Assembly (NCBI GenBank): GCA_012839485.1
Contig: DUNF01000054.1
Coordinates: 1-64,000 of the forward strand
Source: Acholeplasmataceae bacterium
GTDB taxonomy: Bacteria > Bacillota_I > Bacilli_A > ML615J-28 > CAG-698
Reading direction: 5' to 3'
DNA length: 64,000 bases
A program made the position numbers and the translations under genes. The first letter of the stretch is position 1. Every line of letters begins with the position of its first letter. This document shows, piece after piece, positions 25,188-31,875 of the stretch. The notes beneath the pieces are model-generated. The model saw nothing but the letters and a program-made list of their open reading frames with translations. It searched no databases and was not told the origin of the DNA.

Positions 25188-25892
25188 ATGAAGTTAATTA
25201 AGTATGTGAAGGAAGGGCTTAATGTTGAAAGAAAACTTGCGAAAGTTTTAATTAAAACAGGCCAAATCGAAGTTAATAATAAAGTAGTCTTAGATCCTGC
25301 AATCAACTTAAAAAAAGACGATAAGATATCTTATTTAGGTGAATTGATAGATTATAGGGAATATGAGTACATTGCTTTGTATAAAAAGGAAGGTTATGTT
25401 TCAAGTAGAAATGATGAGAAGGCGCCTTCTCTTTTGAACTTGATTACTGATGAACGTTTAAGAAAAAGATTGAAAATTGTTGGTAGATTAGATACTGATA
25501 CTTCTGGTTTGATTTTTTTAACTGATGATGGGGATTTTATTCATAAAGTAACTTCGCCCAAAAAGGAAATTGAAAAGGTTTATTATGTAGAGTTAGAAAA
25601 GGAAATTACAAAAGAAGATATCTTGCAATTAGAAAAAGGAGTTTTAATTAAAGAAAAAAATACTGAATATCTTACGAAACCAGCAAGATGTAAGATGCTA
25701 ACTGAAACAAGTGTTTTGCTTGCGATTGTAGAGGGAAGACATCATCAAGTTAAGAAAATGATGAGAGCTGTAGGTAACGAATTAACTTTATTAAAAAGAG
25801 AAAAGATTGGATCTATTGATTTAGAAGGGCTTGATCCTGGTTGTTATCGCGATTTAACTGAAGAAGAGATTAAATATTTTAAAAACAATTAA
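25188..25892 (+). CDS. RsuA/RluB-family pseudouridine synthase
   Basis: 234 residues. N-terminal S4 RNA-binding domain (1-60, RKLAKVLIKTGQIEVNNKVV) followed by the catalytic domain with VGRLDTDTSGLIFLTDDGDF, where Asp of RLDxxTSG is the nucleophile. The GRHHQVKKMMRAVGNELTLLKR segment is the usual C-terminal motif. RsuA-type enzymes modify U516 in 16S rRNA; RluB/E/F relatives modify 23S or tRNA, and the choice cannot be made safely here. No SD is visible, and the mRNA is predicted to start only a few bases upstream. Confidence 0.9.
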   Translation: MKLIKYVKEGLNVERKLAKVLIKTGQIEVNNKVVLDPAINLKKDDKISYLGELIDYREYEYIALYKKEGYVSSRNDEKAPSLLNLITDERLRKRLKIVGRLDTDTSGLIFLTDDGDFIHKVTSPKKEIEKVYYVELEKEITKEDILQLEKGVLIKEKNTEYLTKPARCKMLTETSVLLAIVEGRHHQVKKMMRAVGNELTLLKREKIGSIDLEGLDPGCYRDLTEEEIKYFKNN

Positions 25893-25902
25893 AAATTATA
25901 TT

Positions 25903-25935
25903 GCTGTTAAGTTTTTTTACTTGACAGCCTTTTTT
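25903..25935 (+). terminator. Terminator whose 3' arm carries the next promoter
   Basis: GCTGTTAAG (25903-25911) pairs with CTTGACAGC (25920-25928) with one G-U pair, and T7 follows. The 3' arm contains TTGACA, the -35 of the rpsP promoter. Confidence 0.8.
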
Positions 25936-25949
25936 AATTATGGTATAAT
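25921..25949 (+). promoter_or_regulatory. Consensus promoter of the rpsP-trmD-rplS operon
   Basis: TTGACA (25921-25926), 17-bp spacer, TATAAT (25944-25949) with TGG before it. Perfect hexamers plus extended -10, embedded in the terminator of the previous gene. Confidence 0.92.
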
Positions 25950-25972
25950 CATATCTAGTTATGGAGGTATAT

Positions 25973-26245
25973 ATGGTTAAATTAAGACTACAAAGATTAG
26001 GTGCTAAAAAGAGACCGTATTATCGTATTGTAGCAACTGAATCTTCGAATCCTAGAGATGGTAGATTTATCGAGATTATAGGAACTTATCATCCTATCGA
26101 AAAAGATGAACTTAAAATTAACGAAGAAAAAGCTTTAAAGTGGCTTCACAATGGTGCGCAACCGACAGACACAGTTAAGTCGCTGTTCACTAAAGTAGGA
26201 CTTATTGAAAAGTTTACTGAAGAAAAGAAAGCTAAGAGGGCATAG
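25973..26245 (+). CDS. rpsP: 30S ribosomal protein S16
   Basis: 90 residues from ATG 25973. An in-frame ATG at 25961 overlaps the SD (TGGAGG 25962-25967) and is rejected. It begins MVKLRLQRLGAKKRPYYRIVATES and contains DGRFIEIIGTYHP, both diagnostic. It heads the conserved rpsP-khpA-rimM-trmD-rplS operon that couples ribosomal protein synthesis with RNA maturation factors. Confidence 0.97.
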   Translation: MVKLRLQRLGAKKRPYYRIVATESSNPRDGRFIEIIGTYHPIEKDELKINEEKALKWLHNGAQPTDTVKSLFTKVGLIEKFTEEKKAKRA

Positions 26246-26247
26246 CC

Positions 26248-26499
26248 GTGGATGTTAATTTTGAAGAGTTTTTAAAAAATCTTATTTTACCACTTGTGGA
26301 AAAACCAGAAGATGTAGTTGTGAAAGAACTAGAAACAAGTTCAGATGATACTGTTGCTTTGCAAGTACTAGTAGCAAGTGATGATCTTGGTCGTGTTATT
26401 GGTAAAAACGGACGCATTATTAATGCATTAAGAACTATTCTTTATTCATGTGGTGCTCGCTACGGAAAAAGAATTGAAGTTTCTGTAGATTCGTTTTAA
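26248..26499 (+). CDS. khpA: KH-domain RNA-binding protein KhpA
   Basis: 83 residues from GTG 26248, two bases after the rpsP stop; an AGAGGG SD lies in the rpsP end. A single KH domain is visible with GRVIGKNGRIINALRTIL (GxxG loop). KhpA works with KhpB as a small-RNA and mRNA chaperone in Firmicutes, affecting cell division and envelope genes. Position between rpsP and rimM is the same as Bacillus YlqC. Confidence 0.92.
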   Translation: MDVNFEEFLKNLILPLVEKPEDVVVKELETSSDDTVALQVLVASDDLGRVIGKNGRIINALRTILYSCGARYGKRIEVSVDSF

Positions 26500-26501
26500 T
26501 T

Positions 26502-26993
26502 ATGGAATTAGTAATAATAGGTACAATAGTTAATCATCATGGTTTAAAAGGTGAAGTTAGAGTAATTGTTCATACCGATTATCCAGAAGAAAGATTTAAA
26601 AAAGGAAAAACTTTTTATGTTTTAAAAGAAAATGAATATGAGAAAATAGTGATTGACTCAGTTCGTTTTCATAAAAATTTTGTTTTATTAAAGTTTAATA
26701 ACATTAATGATATTAATAAATGTTTAGAATATAAAGGTTTAGATATCTATTCTGAAAGATTTGAAGATGAAAAGGTATATATTACTGACTTGATTGACTT
26801 TGACGCTTATGATGAAGAAGATAATTTAATAGGCAGTGTTGTAGATTATTTAGAAGTTCCTCAAGGATATATTTTGGAGTTAAAAACAAAAGAAGGACAA
26901 AAAGTTTTAGTTCCTTATGTAGATGAATTTATTAAGGAAATTGATTTTGAAAACCAAGAAATAATAATTCATTTAATTGAGGGTATGTTATGA
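26502..26993 (+). CDS. rimM: 16S rRNA processing protein RimM
   Basis: 163 residues. N-terminal motif IIGTIVNHHGLKGEVRVIVHTDYPEERF and the C-terminal PRC-barrel stretch with LIGSVVDYLEVPQGYILEL and KVLVPYVDEFIKEID are typical. RimM binds S19 and assists 30S head assembly. No SD precedes ATG 26502, which is two bases after the khpA stop, so coupling is likely. It overlaps trmD by four bases (ATGA). Confidence 0.93.
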   Translation: MELVIIGTIVNHHGLKGEVRVIVHTDYPEERFKKGKTFYVLKENEYEKIVIDSVRFHKNFVLLKFNNINDINKCLEYKGLDIYSERFEDEKVYITDLIDFDAYDEEDNLIGSVVDYLEVPQGYILELKTKEGQKVLVPYVDEFIKEIDFENQEIIIHLIEGML

Positions 26994-27715
26994 GAATAGA
27001 TGTATTAACATTATTTCCTGAAATGTTTACAGGTGTTGTAAATAGTTCTATTTTACAAAGGGCAATAAGCGAAAATCATTTAGAAATAAATATTATTGAT
27101 TATCGCGAATTTTCTTTAGATAAAAATCATAAAGTAGATGATTATCCTTATGGTGGTGGAGCTGGTATGGTTATTGAAGTTGAGCCAATTGTTTTGGCAC
27201 TTCGCTCGCTTCCAAAAGGTTATACTATTCTAACATCTCCAAAAGGAGCAACTTATAATCAAAACAAAGCCAAAGAATTATCTAAAAAAGACCACTTAAT
27301 TATTATATGTGGTCATTATGAAGGTATTGATAATCGTATTACTAATTACATCGATGAAGAAATCTCAATTGGAGATTATATCCTAACTGGAGGAGAAATT
27401 GCAGCACTTGCGATGATTGATAGTATTGCAAGATTAATCCCTAATGTTTTAGGAAACCAAGAATCATTACAAAGCGAAAGTTTTGAGGAATTATTAGAAT
27501 ATCCTCAATATACAAGACCAGAAGAGTTTGAAGGACATAAAGTTCCAAGTGTATTATTATCTGGTCATCATGAAAATGTGAGAAAATGGCGTAGATTTCA
27601 AAGTTTAAAAAGAACTTATGAAAGAAGACAAGATCTTTTAGAAAAAACTCAATTATCTAAAGAAGACCTAGAGTTTTTAAAACTGATTAAAGAAAGAAAA
27701 GATTTAGAGTTTTAG
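26990..27715 (+). CDS. trmD: tRNA (guanine-N1-)-methyltransferase TrmD
   Basis: 241 residues. SPOUT enzyme with MRIDVLTLFPEMF at the start, DDYPYGGGAGMV, the knot IICGHYEGIDNRI, ISIGDYILTGGEIAAL and EYPQYTRPEEFEGHKVPSVLLSGHH. It methylates G37 of tRNAs to prevent frameshifting. Coupled to rimM by the ATGA overlap. Confidence 0.96.
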   Translation: MRIDVLTLFPEMFTGVVNSSILQRAISENHLEINIIDYREFSLDKNHKVDDYPYGGGAGMVIEVEPIVLALRSLPKGYTILTSPKGATYNQNKAKELSKKDHLIIICGHYEGIDNRITNYIDEEISIGDYILTGGEIAALAMIDSIARLIPNVLGNQESLQSESFEELLEYPQYTRPEEFEGHKVPSVLLSGHHENVRKWRRFQSLKRTYERRQDLLEKTQLSKEDLEFLKLIKERKDLEF

Positions 27716-27724
27716 TAAAAGAAG

Positions 27725-27741
27725 TACTTTAAATAAAAGTA
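27725..27741 (+). promoter_or_regulatory. Small hairpin before rplS, candidate L19 leader
   Basis: TACTTT (27725-27730) pairs with AAAGTA (27736-27741) across AAATA, in the 48-base gap before rplS. Low-GC Gram-positives have a short L19 leader at this place. The stem is weak, so the assignment is tentative. Confidence 0.35.
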
Positions 27742-27763
27742 AATCAAAGGAGAGTGAAAGAAA

Positions 27764-28117
27764 ATGAGTCAACAATTAATAGCAGATGTGACTAAAGAAT
27801 ATTTAAAAACCGACATTCCCGAATTTAGACCTGGAGATACAGTTCGCGTACACGTTAAGATTAAAGAGGGTGCTCGTGAAAGAATCCAAATCTTTGAAGG
27901 ACTTGTGATTAAAAGACAAGGTGGAGGAATTAGTGAAACTTATACAGTTCGTAAGATATCTTACGGTGTAGGAGTTGAAAGAACTTTCCCTGTTCATAGT
28001 CCGAATGTCGCTCAAATTGAAGTAGTTCGTATGGGTAAAGTACGTAGAGCTAAACTTCATTACATTAGATCTTTATCTGCTAAAGCAGCCAGAATTAAAG
28101 AACGTAAGAAGTTCTAA
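27764..28117 (+). CDS. rplS: 50S ribosomal protein L19
   Basis: 117 residues with FRPGDTVRVHVKIKEGARERIQIFEGLVIKR, YGVGVERTFPVHSP and LHYIRSLSAKAARIKERK, all diagnostic of L19. It lies at the 30S-50S interface. SD AAAGGAGAG precedes ATG 27764. Last gene of the rpsP operon. Confidence 0.97.
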   Translation: MSQQLIADVTKEYLKTDIPEFRPGDTVRVHVKIKEGARERIQIFEGLVIKRQGGGISETYTVRKISYGVGVERTFPVHSPNVAQIEVVRMGKVRRAKLHYIRSLSAKAARIKERKKF

Positions 28118-28119
28118 TA

Positions 28120-28146
28120 AAAGACAGGTTAACCTGTCTTTTTTTA
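28120..28146 (+). terminator. Terminator after rplS
   Basis: AAAGACAGG (28120-28128), loop TTAA, CCTGTCTTT (28133-28141), then T-run. Closes the rpsP-rplS operon. Confidence 0.92.
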
Positions 28147-28171
28147 TTTACTGAAAACAAAAAGAAAACGA

Positions 28172-28200
28172 TTGAAAATATTTTCATAATGTGTTATAAT
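28172..28200 (+). promoter_or_regulatory. Promoter of the CcpA-like regulator with embedded palindrome
   Basis: TTGAAA (28172-28177), 17-bp spacer, TATAAT (28195-28200) with TGT before it. A perfect 14-base palindrome TGAAAATATTTTCA (28173-28186) overlaps the -35 and would let a LacI-type dimer block the promoter. It equals the Gram-positive cre consensus except that the central CG is TA. Confidence 0.75.
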
Positions 28201-28238
28201 ACATATGAAAAAATAGAAAGAAAGTGAGGTAAATAAAT

Positions 28239-29255
28239 ATGAGTCAACAAATTAAAATTTATGACGTAGCAGGTGCTGCAGGTGTAAGTTTAGCAACTGT
28301 ATCACGTGTTTTAAATCATCCTGAAAAAGTAAAAGCAGAAACTAGAGAAAGAGTACTAAAAATAATTAAAGAAAAAGGTTATAAACCAAATGCTAATGCC
28401 CGCGGTTTAGCAAGCAAAAGGTCAACAACAGTAGCGATTGTAATCCCTTCGATTAGTCGTGCTAGTGTTGCCGAGATGATTGAAGGTATTTATGATAGTG
28501 CTCGTAAATACGGCTATACTATTCGTTTATTTATTACTAAAGATGAAGAGGATCCAAGAGATGCTTGGTCAGAAGTTATCGCATCAAGTGTAGATGGTAT
28601 TCTATTTATGAACGATGAAACAACAGATACTACATATAGAGAAATTGCCCATACCCCTGTACCTGTTGTGTTTGTAAATAATATTTCTAGTTCGGATGAA
28701 TTTGGTAGTATTTCAATTGATTATGAAGAATGTGCTTATCAAATTACTAAAGAAATGATTAAACGCGGAAATAAAAAAATTTTATTTATTGATACTATTC
28801 ATAAATATTCTGCGAATGAACTTAAAGCAGCAGGTTATGAAAGAGCAATGAAAGAAGCAGGTCTTGAAATTGATATTCTATATTCAACTGGTAATTTAAA
28901 TATTAACCAAAATGATTTCAAAGCTTATTTAGATAAGAAAGTTCCAGAAGTTGCTTTAGCGGTTCGTGATTCAATGGCGATTTCATTTATGAATGTAGCT
29001 ACTAAAAAAGGAATCAAAGTTCCTGATGAGTTACAAGTAATTGGGTTTCAAAATACTCGTTATGCAGTACTATCTAATCCAACACTTACTTGTGTTGCAG
29101 CATCAATTTATGATATTGGTAGTAGAGCTATGAGCTACTTAACAGAGATGATGAAAGATGACCAAAAGAAAGCAGAAGAAAGAGAAAGTTATCAAAAGAA
29201 AGCTGCTAATATCATTGTAGATTATGATATAGTATGGCGTGAATCAACTAAATAG
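28239..29255 (+). CDS. ccpA: LacI/GalR-family regulator, CcpA-like
   Basis: 338 residues. N-terminal LacI HTH (IYDVAGAAGVSLATVSRVLNHPEKV, residues 6-30) and hinge (NANARGLASKRSTTVAIVIPSI), then a periplasmic-binding-like effector domain. The length and HTH closely resemble catabolite control protein A, which with HPr-Ser-P represses or activates carbon genes at cre sites. The oppA upstream region has cre-like boxes, which supports this, but HPr contact residues were not checked, so another LacI member is possible. SD AAAGTGAGG precedes ATG 28239. Probably autoregulated through the palindrome at its promoter. Confidence 0.72.
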   Translation: MSQQIKIYDVAGAAGVSLATVSRVLNHPEKVKAETRERVLKIIKEKGYKPNANARGLASKRSTTVAIVIPSISRASVAEMIEGIYDSARKYGYTIRLFITKDEEDPRDAWSEVIASSVDGILFMNDETTDTTYREIAHTPVPVVFVNNISSSDEFGSISIDYEECAYQITKEMIKRGNKKILFIDTIHKYSANELKAAGYERAMKEAGLEIDILYSTGNLNINQNDFKAYLDKKVPEVALAVRDSMAISFMNVATKKGIKVPDELQVIGFQNTRYAVLSNPTLTCVAASIYDIGSRAMSYLTEMMKDDQKKAEERESYQKKAANIIVDYDIVWRESTK

Positions 29256-29287
29256 AAATTTAAGAATTAAGGTTAAAAATAAAAAAT

Positions 29288-29315
29288 GTCCTTAAAATAT
29301 TTTAAGGACTTTTAT
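29288..29315 (+). terminator. Hairpin between ccpA-like gene and tyrS
   Basis: GTCCTTAAAAT and ATTTTAAGGAC (29288-29309) form a perfect palindrome followed by TTTTATT. It looks like a terminator and its arms match those of the pheS T-box terminator at 45131. No promoter is visible between it and tyrS, so read-through or regulated termination is implied. Confidence 0.7.
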
Positions 29316-29329
29316 TAGGGAGGAAAAGA

Positions 29330-30592
29330 GTGGATTTAATTAGTGATTTAAAATGGCGTGGATTAATATATGATATCGTAGATGAGGAAGGCTTAGTAGC
29401 AAGACTAAAGGAAGGACCAGTTTCAGTTTATTGTGGGTTTGATCCAACAGCTGATAGTTTGCATATTGGTCATTTAGTTCCAATAATTACTTTGATGCGT
29501 TTCCAAAAATACGGAAATAGGCCAGTAGCAATTATCGGTGGAGGAACAGGATTAATTGGTGACCCATCAGGTAAGACAACAGAAAGATCAATGAACACAA
29601 AAGAAACTGTTGCTTTATGGTCTAAATGTTTTGAAAAACAAATAGGGCACTTTTTAAAGTTTGATGATAAAACTAGTTTTTGTGTTAACAACTATGCTTG
29701 GTTTTCTGAACTAAAGGCTATTGATATGTGGCGAGATTATGGTAAATATTTTAATATTAATATTATGATGCAAAAAGATTCAGTTAAATCAAGACTAGAA
29801 AGTGGCGGATTAACATATTTAGAGTTTAGCTATATGATTATGCAATCAATTGACTTTCTAAAAGTTTACCAAGATCCAAAGATTAAATGTGAGATTCAAA
29901 TTGGTGGACAAGATCAATGGGGTAATTTAACTGCTGGTTTAGATTTAATTAGAAAAATTGAAGGACCTGAAGCTAAAGCCTATGCACTTACAATGCCTTT
30001 AATTTTAAAAAGCGATGGTACTAAATATGGCAAAACCGAATCGGGTGCAGTTTGGCTAGATAAAGAAAAAACTACACCATATGAATTCTACCAATTCTTT
30101 ATTAATGTAGCTGACGCTGATGTTATGCAATTATTAAAATATTATACTTTCTTAAGCCATGAAGAAATAAACGCTTTAGAAAAAAGTTTAAAAGAAAAGC
30201 CAGAATTAAGAGAAGCTCAAAAAACTTTAGCTTGGGAAATGACTTGTTTAGTTCATGGACAAAAGGCTACAGAACAAGCAATTAAAGTAAGTGAAGCTTT
30301 ATTTAGTGGTGATGTAAAAGAACTAACAAAAGAAGATATCGTTATGGGCTTTAAAGGTGTAAGGCAAGAAGAAATTGAAGAAGATAATATCTCTTTAATT
30401 GATGCCTTAGTTTTATTGGATTTAGCTCAATCAAAAAGAGAAGCTCGTCAATTTATTGAAAATGGAGCTATCTTAGTAAATGGTGACCAAGAGAAGGATT
30501 TAGAGTTTGTAGTTAAAAAGAAAAATGCTTTAGATAAAGCATTTACGATAATAAGACGTGGTAAAAAAAGATACGGAATTATAAAACATTAA
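29330..30592 (+). CDS. tyrS: Tyrosyl-tRNA synthetase
   Basis: 420 residues from GTG 29330, with SD GGGAGG nine bases upstream. Class I signatures: HIGH variant HIGHLVP (about residues 44-50), VYCGFDPTADSLHIG, GGQDQWGN tyrosine site, KMSKS variant KYGKTESG, and a C-terminal S4 domain (SKREARQFIENGAILVNG). It charges tRNA-Tyr. Unlike pheS here, it has no full T-box leader; the gap to the upstream gene is 74 bases and holds only a hairpin. Confidence 0.96.
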   Translation: MDLISDLKWRGLIYDIVDEEGLVARLKEGPVSVYCGFDPTADSLHIGHLVPIITLMRFQKYGNRPVAIIGGGTGLIGDPSGKTTERSMNTKETVALWSKCFEKQIGHFLKFDDKTSFCVNNYAWFSELKAIDMWRDYGKYFNINIMMQKDSVKSRLESGGLTYLEFSYMIMQSIDFLKVYQDPKIKCEIQIGGQDQWGNLTAGLDLIRKIEGPEAKAYALTMPLILKSDGTKYGKTESGAVWLDKEKTTPYEFYQFFINVADADVMQLLKYYTFLSHEEINALEKSLKEKPELREAQKTLAWEMTCLVHGQKATEQAIKVSEALFSGDVKELTKEDIVMGFKGVRQEEIEEDNISLIDALVLLDLAQSKREARQFIENGAILVNGDQEKDLEFVVKKKNALDKAFTIIRRGKKRYGIIKH

Positions 30593-30615
30593 AAAAGAGT
30601 CGCAAGACTCTTTTT
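30592..30615. terminator. Bidirectional terminator between tyrS and trpS
   Basis: AAAAAGAGTC (30592-30601), GCAA tetraloop, GACTCTTTTT (30606-30615). The GNRA loop and A/T flanks on both sides serve both converging transcripts. Confidence 0.92.
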
Positions 30616-31612
30616 ATTTTAAACCTACTTTTTTATAGACTTTATTTATTTTTTTAGAGGCAATTTTACTTGCTTCTATTTTTCCTTTTTCTAGTAAGTT
30701 TTTCAAATATTCTGAATTAATTAGTTCATTATATCTATTTTGAACACCTTCAATTTCTTTAGCAACAATTTCTGCTAAATCTTTTTTGAATTCACCATAA
30801 CCTTTACCTGCATATTTCTTTTCGATTTCTTTAAAAGAAAGGTTAGTTAATGAACTATAAATAGTCATTAAGTTAGCAATACCAGGTTGTTTTTTCACAT
30901 TGTATTTTACTTCTCCTAAGTTATCTGTTACTGCACTCATTATCTTTTTCTTTACCGAGCTAATAGGTTCAAGTAAATAAATACAACCTTTAGGGTTTGG
31001 AGCTGATTTATCCATTTTGATTAAAGGATTTTGTAAGTCTTTAATTCTTGCGCCCGTTTTTACAACCAAACCTTCAGGTACGATAAATGTTTCCCCAAAA
31101 CGATTATTAAAACGATTAGCAAGATCTCTTGTAATTTCTAAGTGTTGCATTTGGTCTTCGCCAACGGGAACAAAGTCAGCATCATATAGTAAGATATCTG
31201 CAGCCATTAATACTGGATAAGTAAATAAAGCAGAAGATACTCCTTCAACTTGTTTTTGCTTTTTATCTTTATATTGTGTCATTCTTTCAAGCTCGCCCAT
31301 ATAGGTCATACCTTCTAAAATTAAAGATAGTTGAACGTGTTCTACAACTTCAGATTGAATAAAAAGAAGTAAGTTTTCTTCTTTTAAGCCACAGGCTAAA
31401 TATAAAGCAGCAACATCATTAATATTCTTTTTTAATTCTTTAGGATCTTGAGGAGTTGTTAGAGCATGTAAGTCAGCCACAAAAAACACAAATAAATCAT
31501 CTTTGTGTTCTTCTTGAAGCTTTCCAAAATTTCTCATTGCTCCTATATAGTTACCTAATGTAGGTGTTCCTGTTGGTTTGACTCCAGATAGAATAATTTT
31601 TCTTTTTTCCAT
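30614..31612 (-). CDS. trpS: Tryptophanyl-tRNA synthetase
   Basis: 332 residues. Class I features: SGVKPTGTPTLGNYIGAM (HIGH-equivalent TLGNYIG), VPVGEDQMQHLEITRDLANRFN, and KMSKS variant KMDKSAPNPKG. It charges tRNA-Trp. SD GGAG precedes the minus-strand ATG at 31612. The 55-base leader is too short for a T-box, so it has no visible amino-acid-specific control. Minus strand, divergent from oppA. Confidence 0.96.
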   Translation of the reverse strand: MEKRKIILSGVKPTGTPTLGNYIGAMRNFGKLQEEHKDDLFVFFVADLHALTTPQDPKELKKNINDVAALYLACGLKEENLLLFIQSEVVEHVQLSLILEGMTYMGELERMTQYKDKKQKQVEGVSSALFTYPVLMAADILLYDADFVPVGEDQMQHLEITRDLANRFNNRFGETFIVPEGLVVKTGARIKDLQNPLIKMDKSAPNPKGCIYLLEPISSVKKKIMSAVTDNLGEVKYNVKKQPGIANLMTIYSSLTNLSFKEIEKKYAGKGYGEFKKDLAEIVAKEIEGVQNRYNELINSEYLKNLLEKGKIEASKIASKKINKVYKKVGLK

Positions 31613-31674
31613 TGTAATCTCCTTATAATTTTAAGTTTATAAACAACTTAAGTTTAATTAATTATTGCTATAAA

Positions 31675-31703
31675 AGTATAACATTATTAAAGATTAAAAT
31701 CAA
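31675..31703 (-). promoter_or_regulatory. trpS promoter
   Basis: On the minus strand TTGATT (31703-31698), 17-bp spacer, TATACT (31680-31675) with TGT before it. It lies within 20 bases of the first cre-like box of the divergent oppA promoter. Confidence 0.75.
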
Positions 31704-31719
31704 TATATTAAAAACACAA

Positions 31720-31733
31720 AGTAAGCGCTTTAC
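31720..31733 (+). promoter_or_regulatory. cre-like box 1 upstream of oppA
   Basis: AGTAAGCGCTTTAC with core AAGCGCTT resembles the CcpA cre consensus (mismatches at the first and last two positions). Its centre is 52 bp from that of box 2, about five helical turns. Confidence 0.5.
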
Positions 31734-31771
31734 ACTAAATCATTCCGCAACCGTCTAATCTAACCGTTAGT

Positions 31772-31785
31772 ATAAAACGCTTACA
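31772..31785 (-). promoter_or_regulatory. cre-like box 2 upstream of oppA
   Basis: Read on the minus strand, TGTAAGCGTTTTAT matches the cre consensus at 13 of 14 positions. It ends 13 bases before the oppA -35, so a bound regulator could affect RNA polymerase. A third small palindrome, CTAACCGTTAG, lies at 31760-31770. Confidence 0.6.
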
Positions 31786-31798
31786 TTTCAAAAAAATG

Positions 31799-31827
31799 TT
31801 GACAAGGTAAATAAATGCGTGTATAAT
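31799..31827 (+). promoter_or_regulatory. Consensus promoter of the opp operon
   Basis: TTGACA (31799-31804), 17-bp spacer, TATAAT (31822-31827): perfect hexamers, about 49 bases before ATG 31876. Confidence 0.93.
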
Positions 31828-31875
31828 AGTAACAATCACATCAGAGTGATATATAAAATAAACAAGGAGGAAAAA

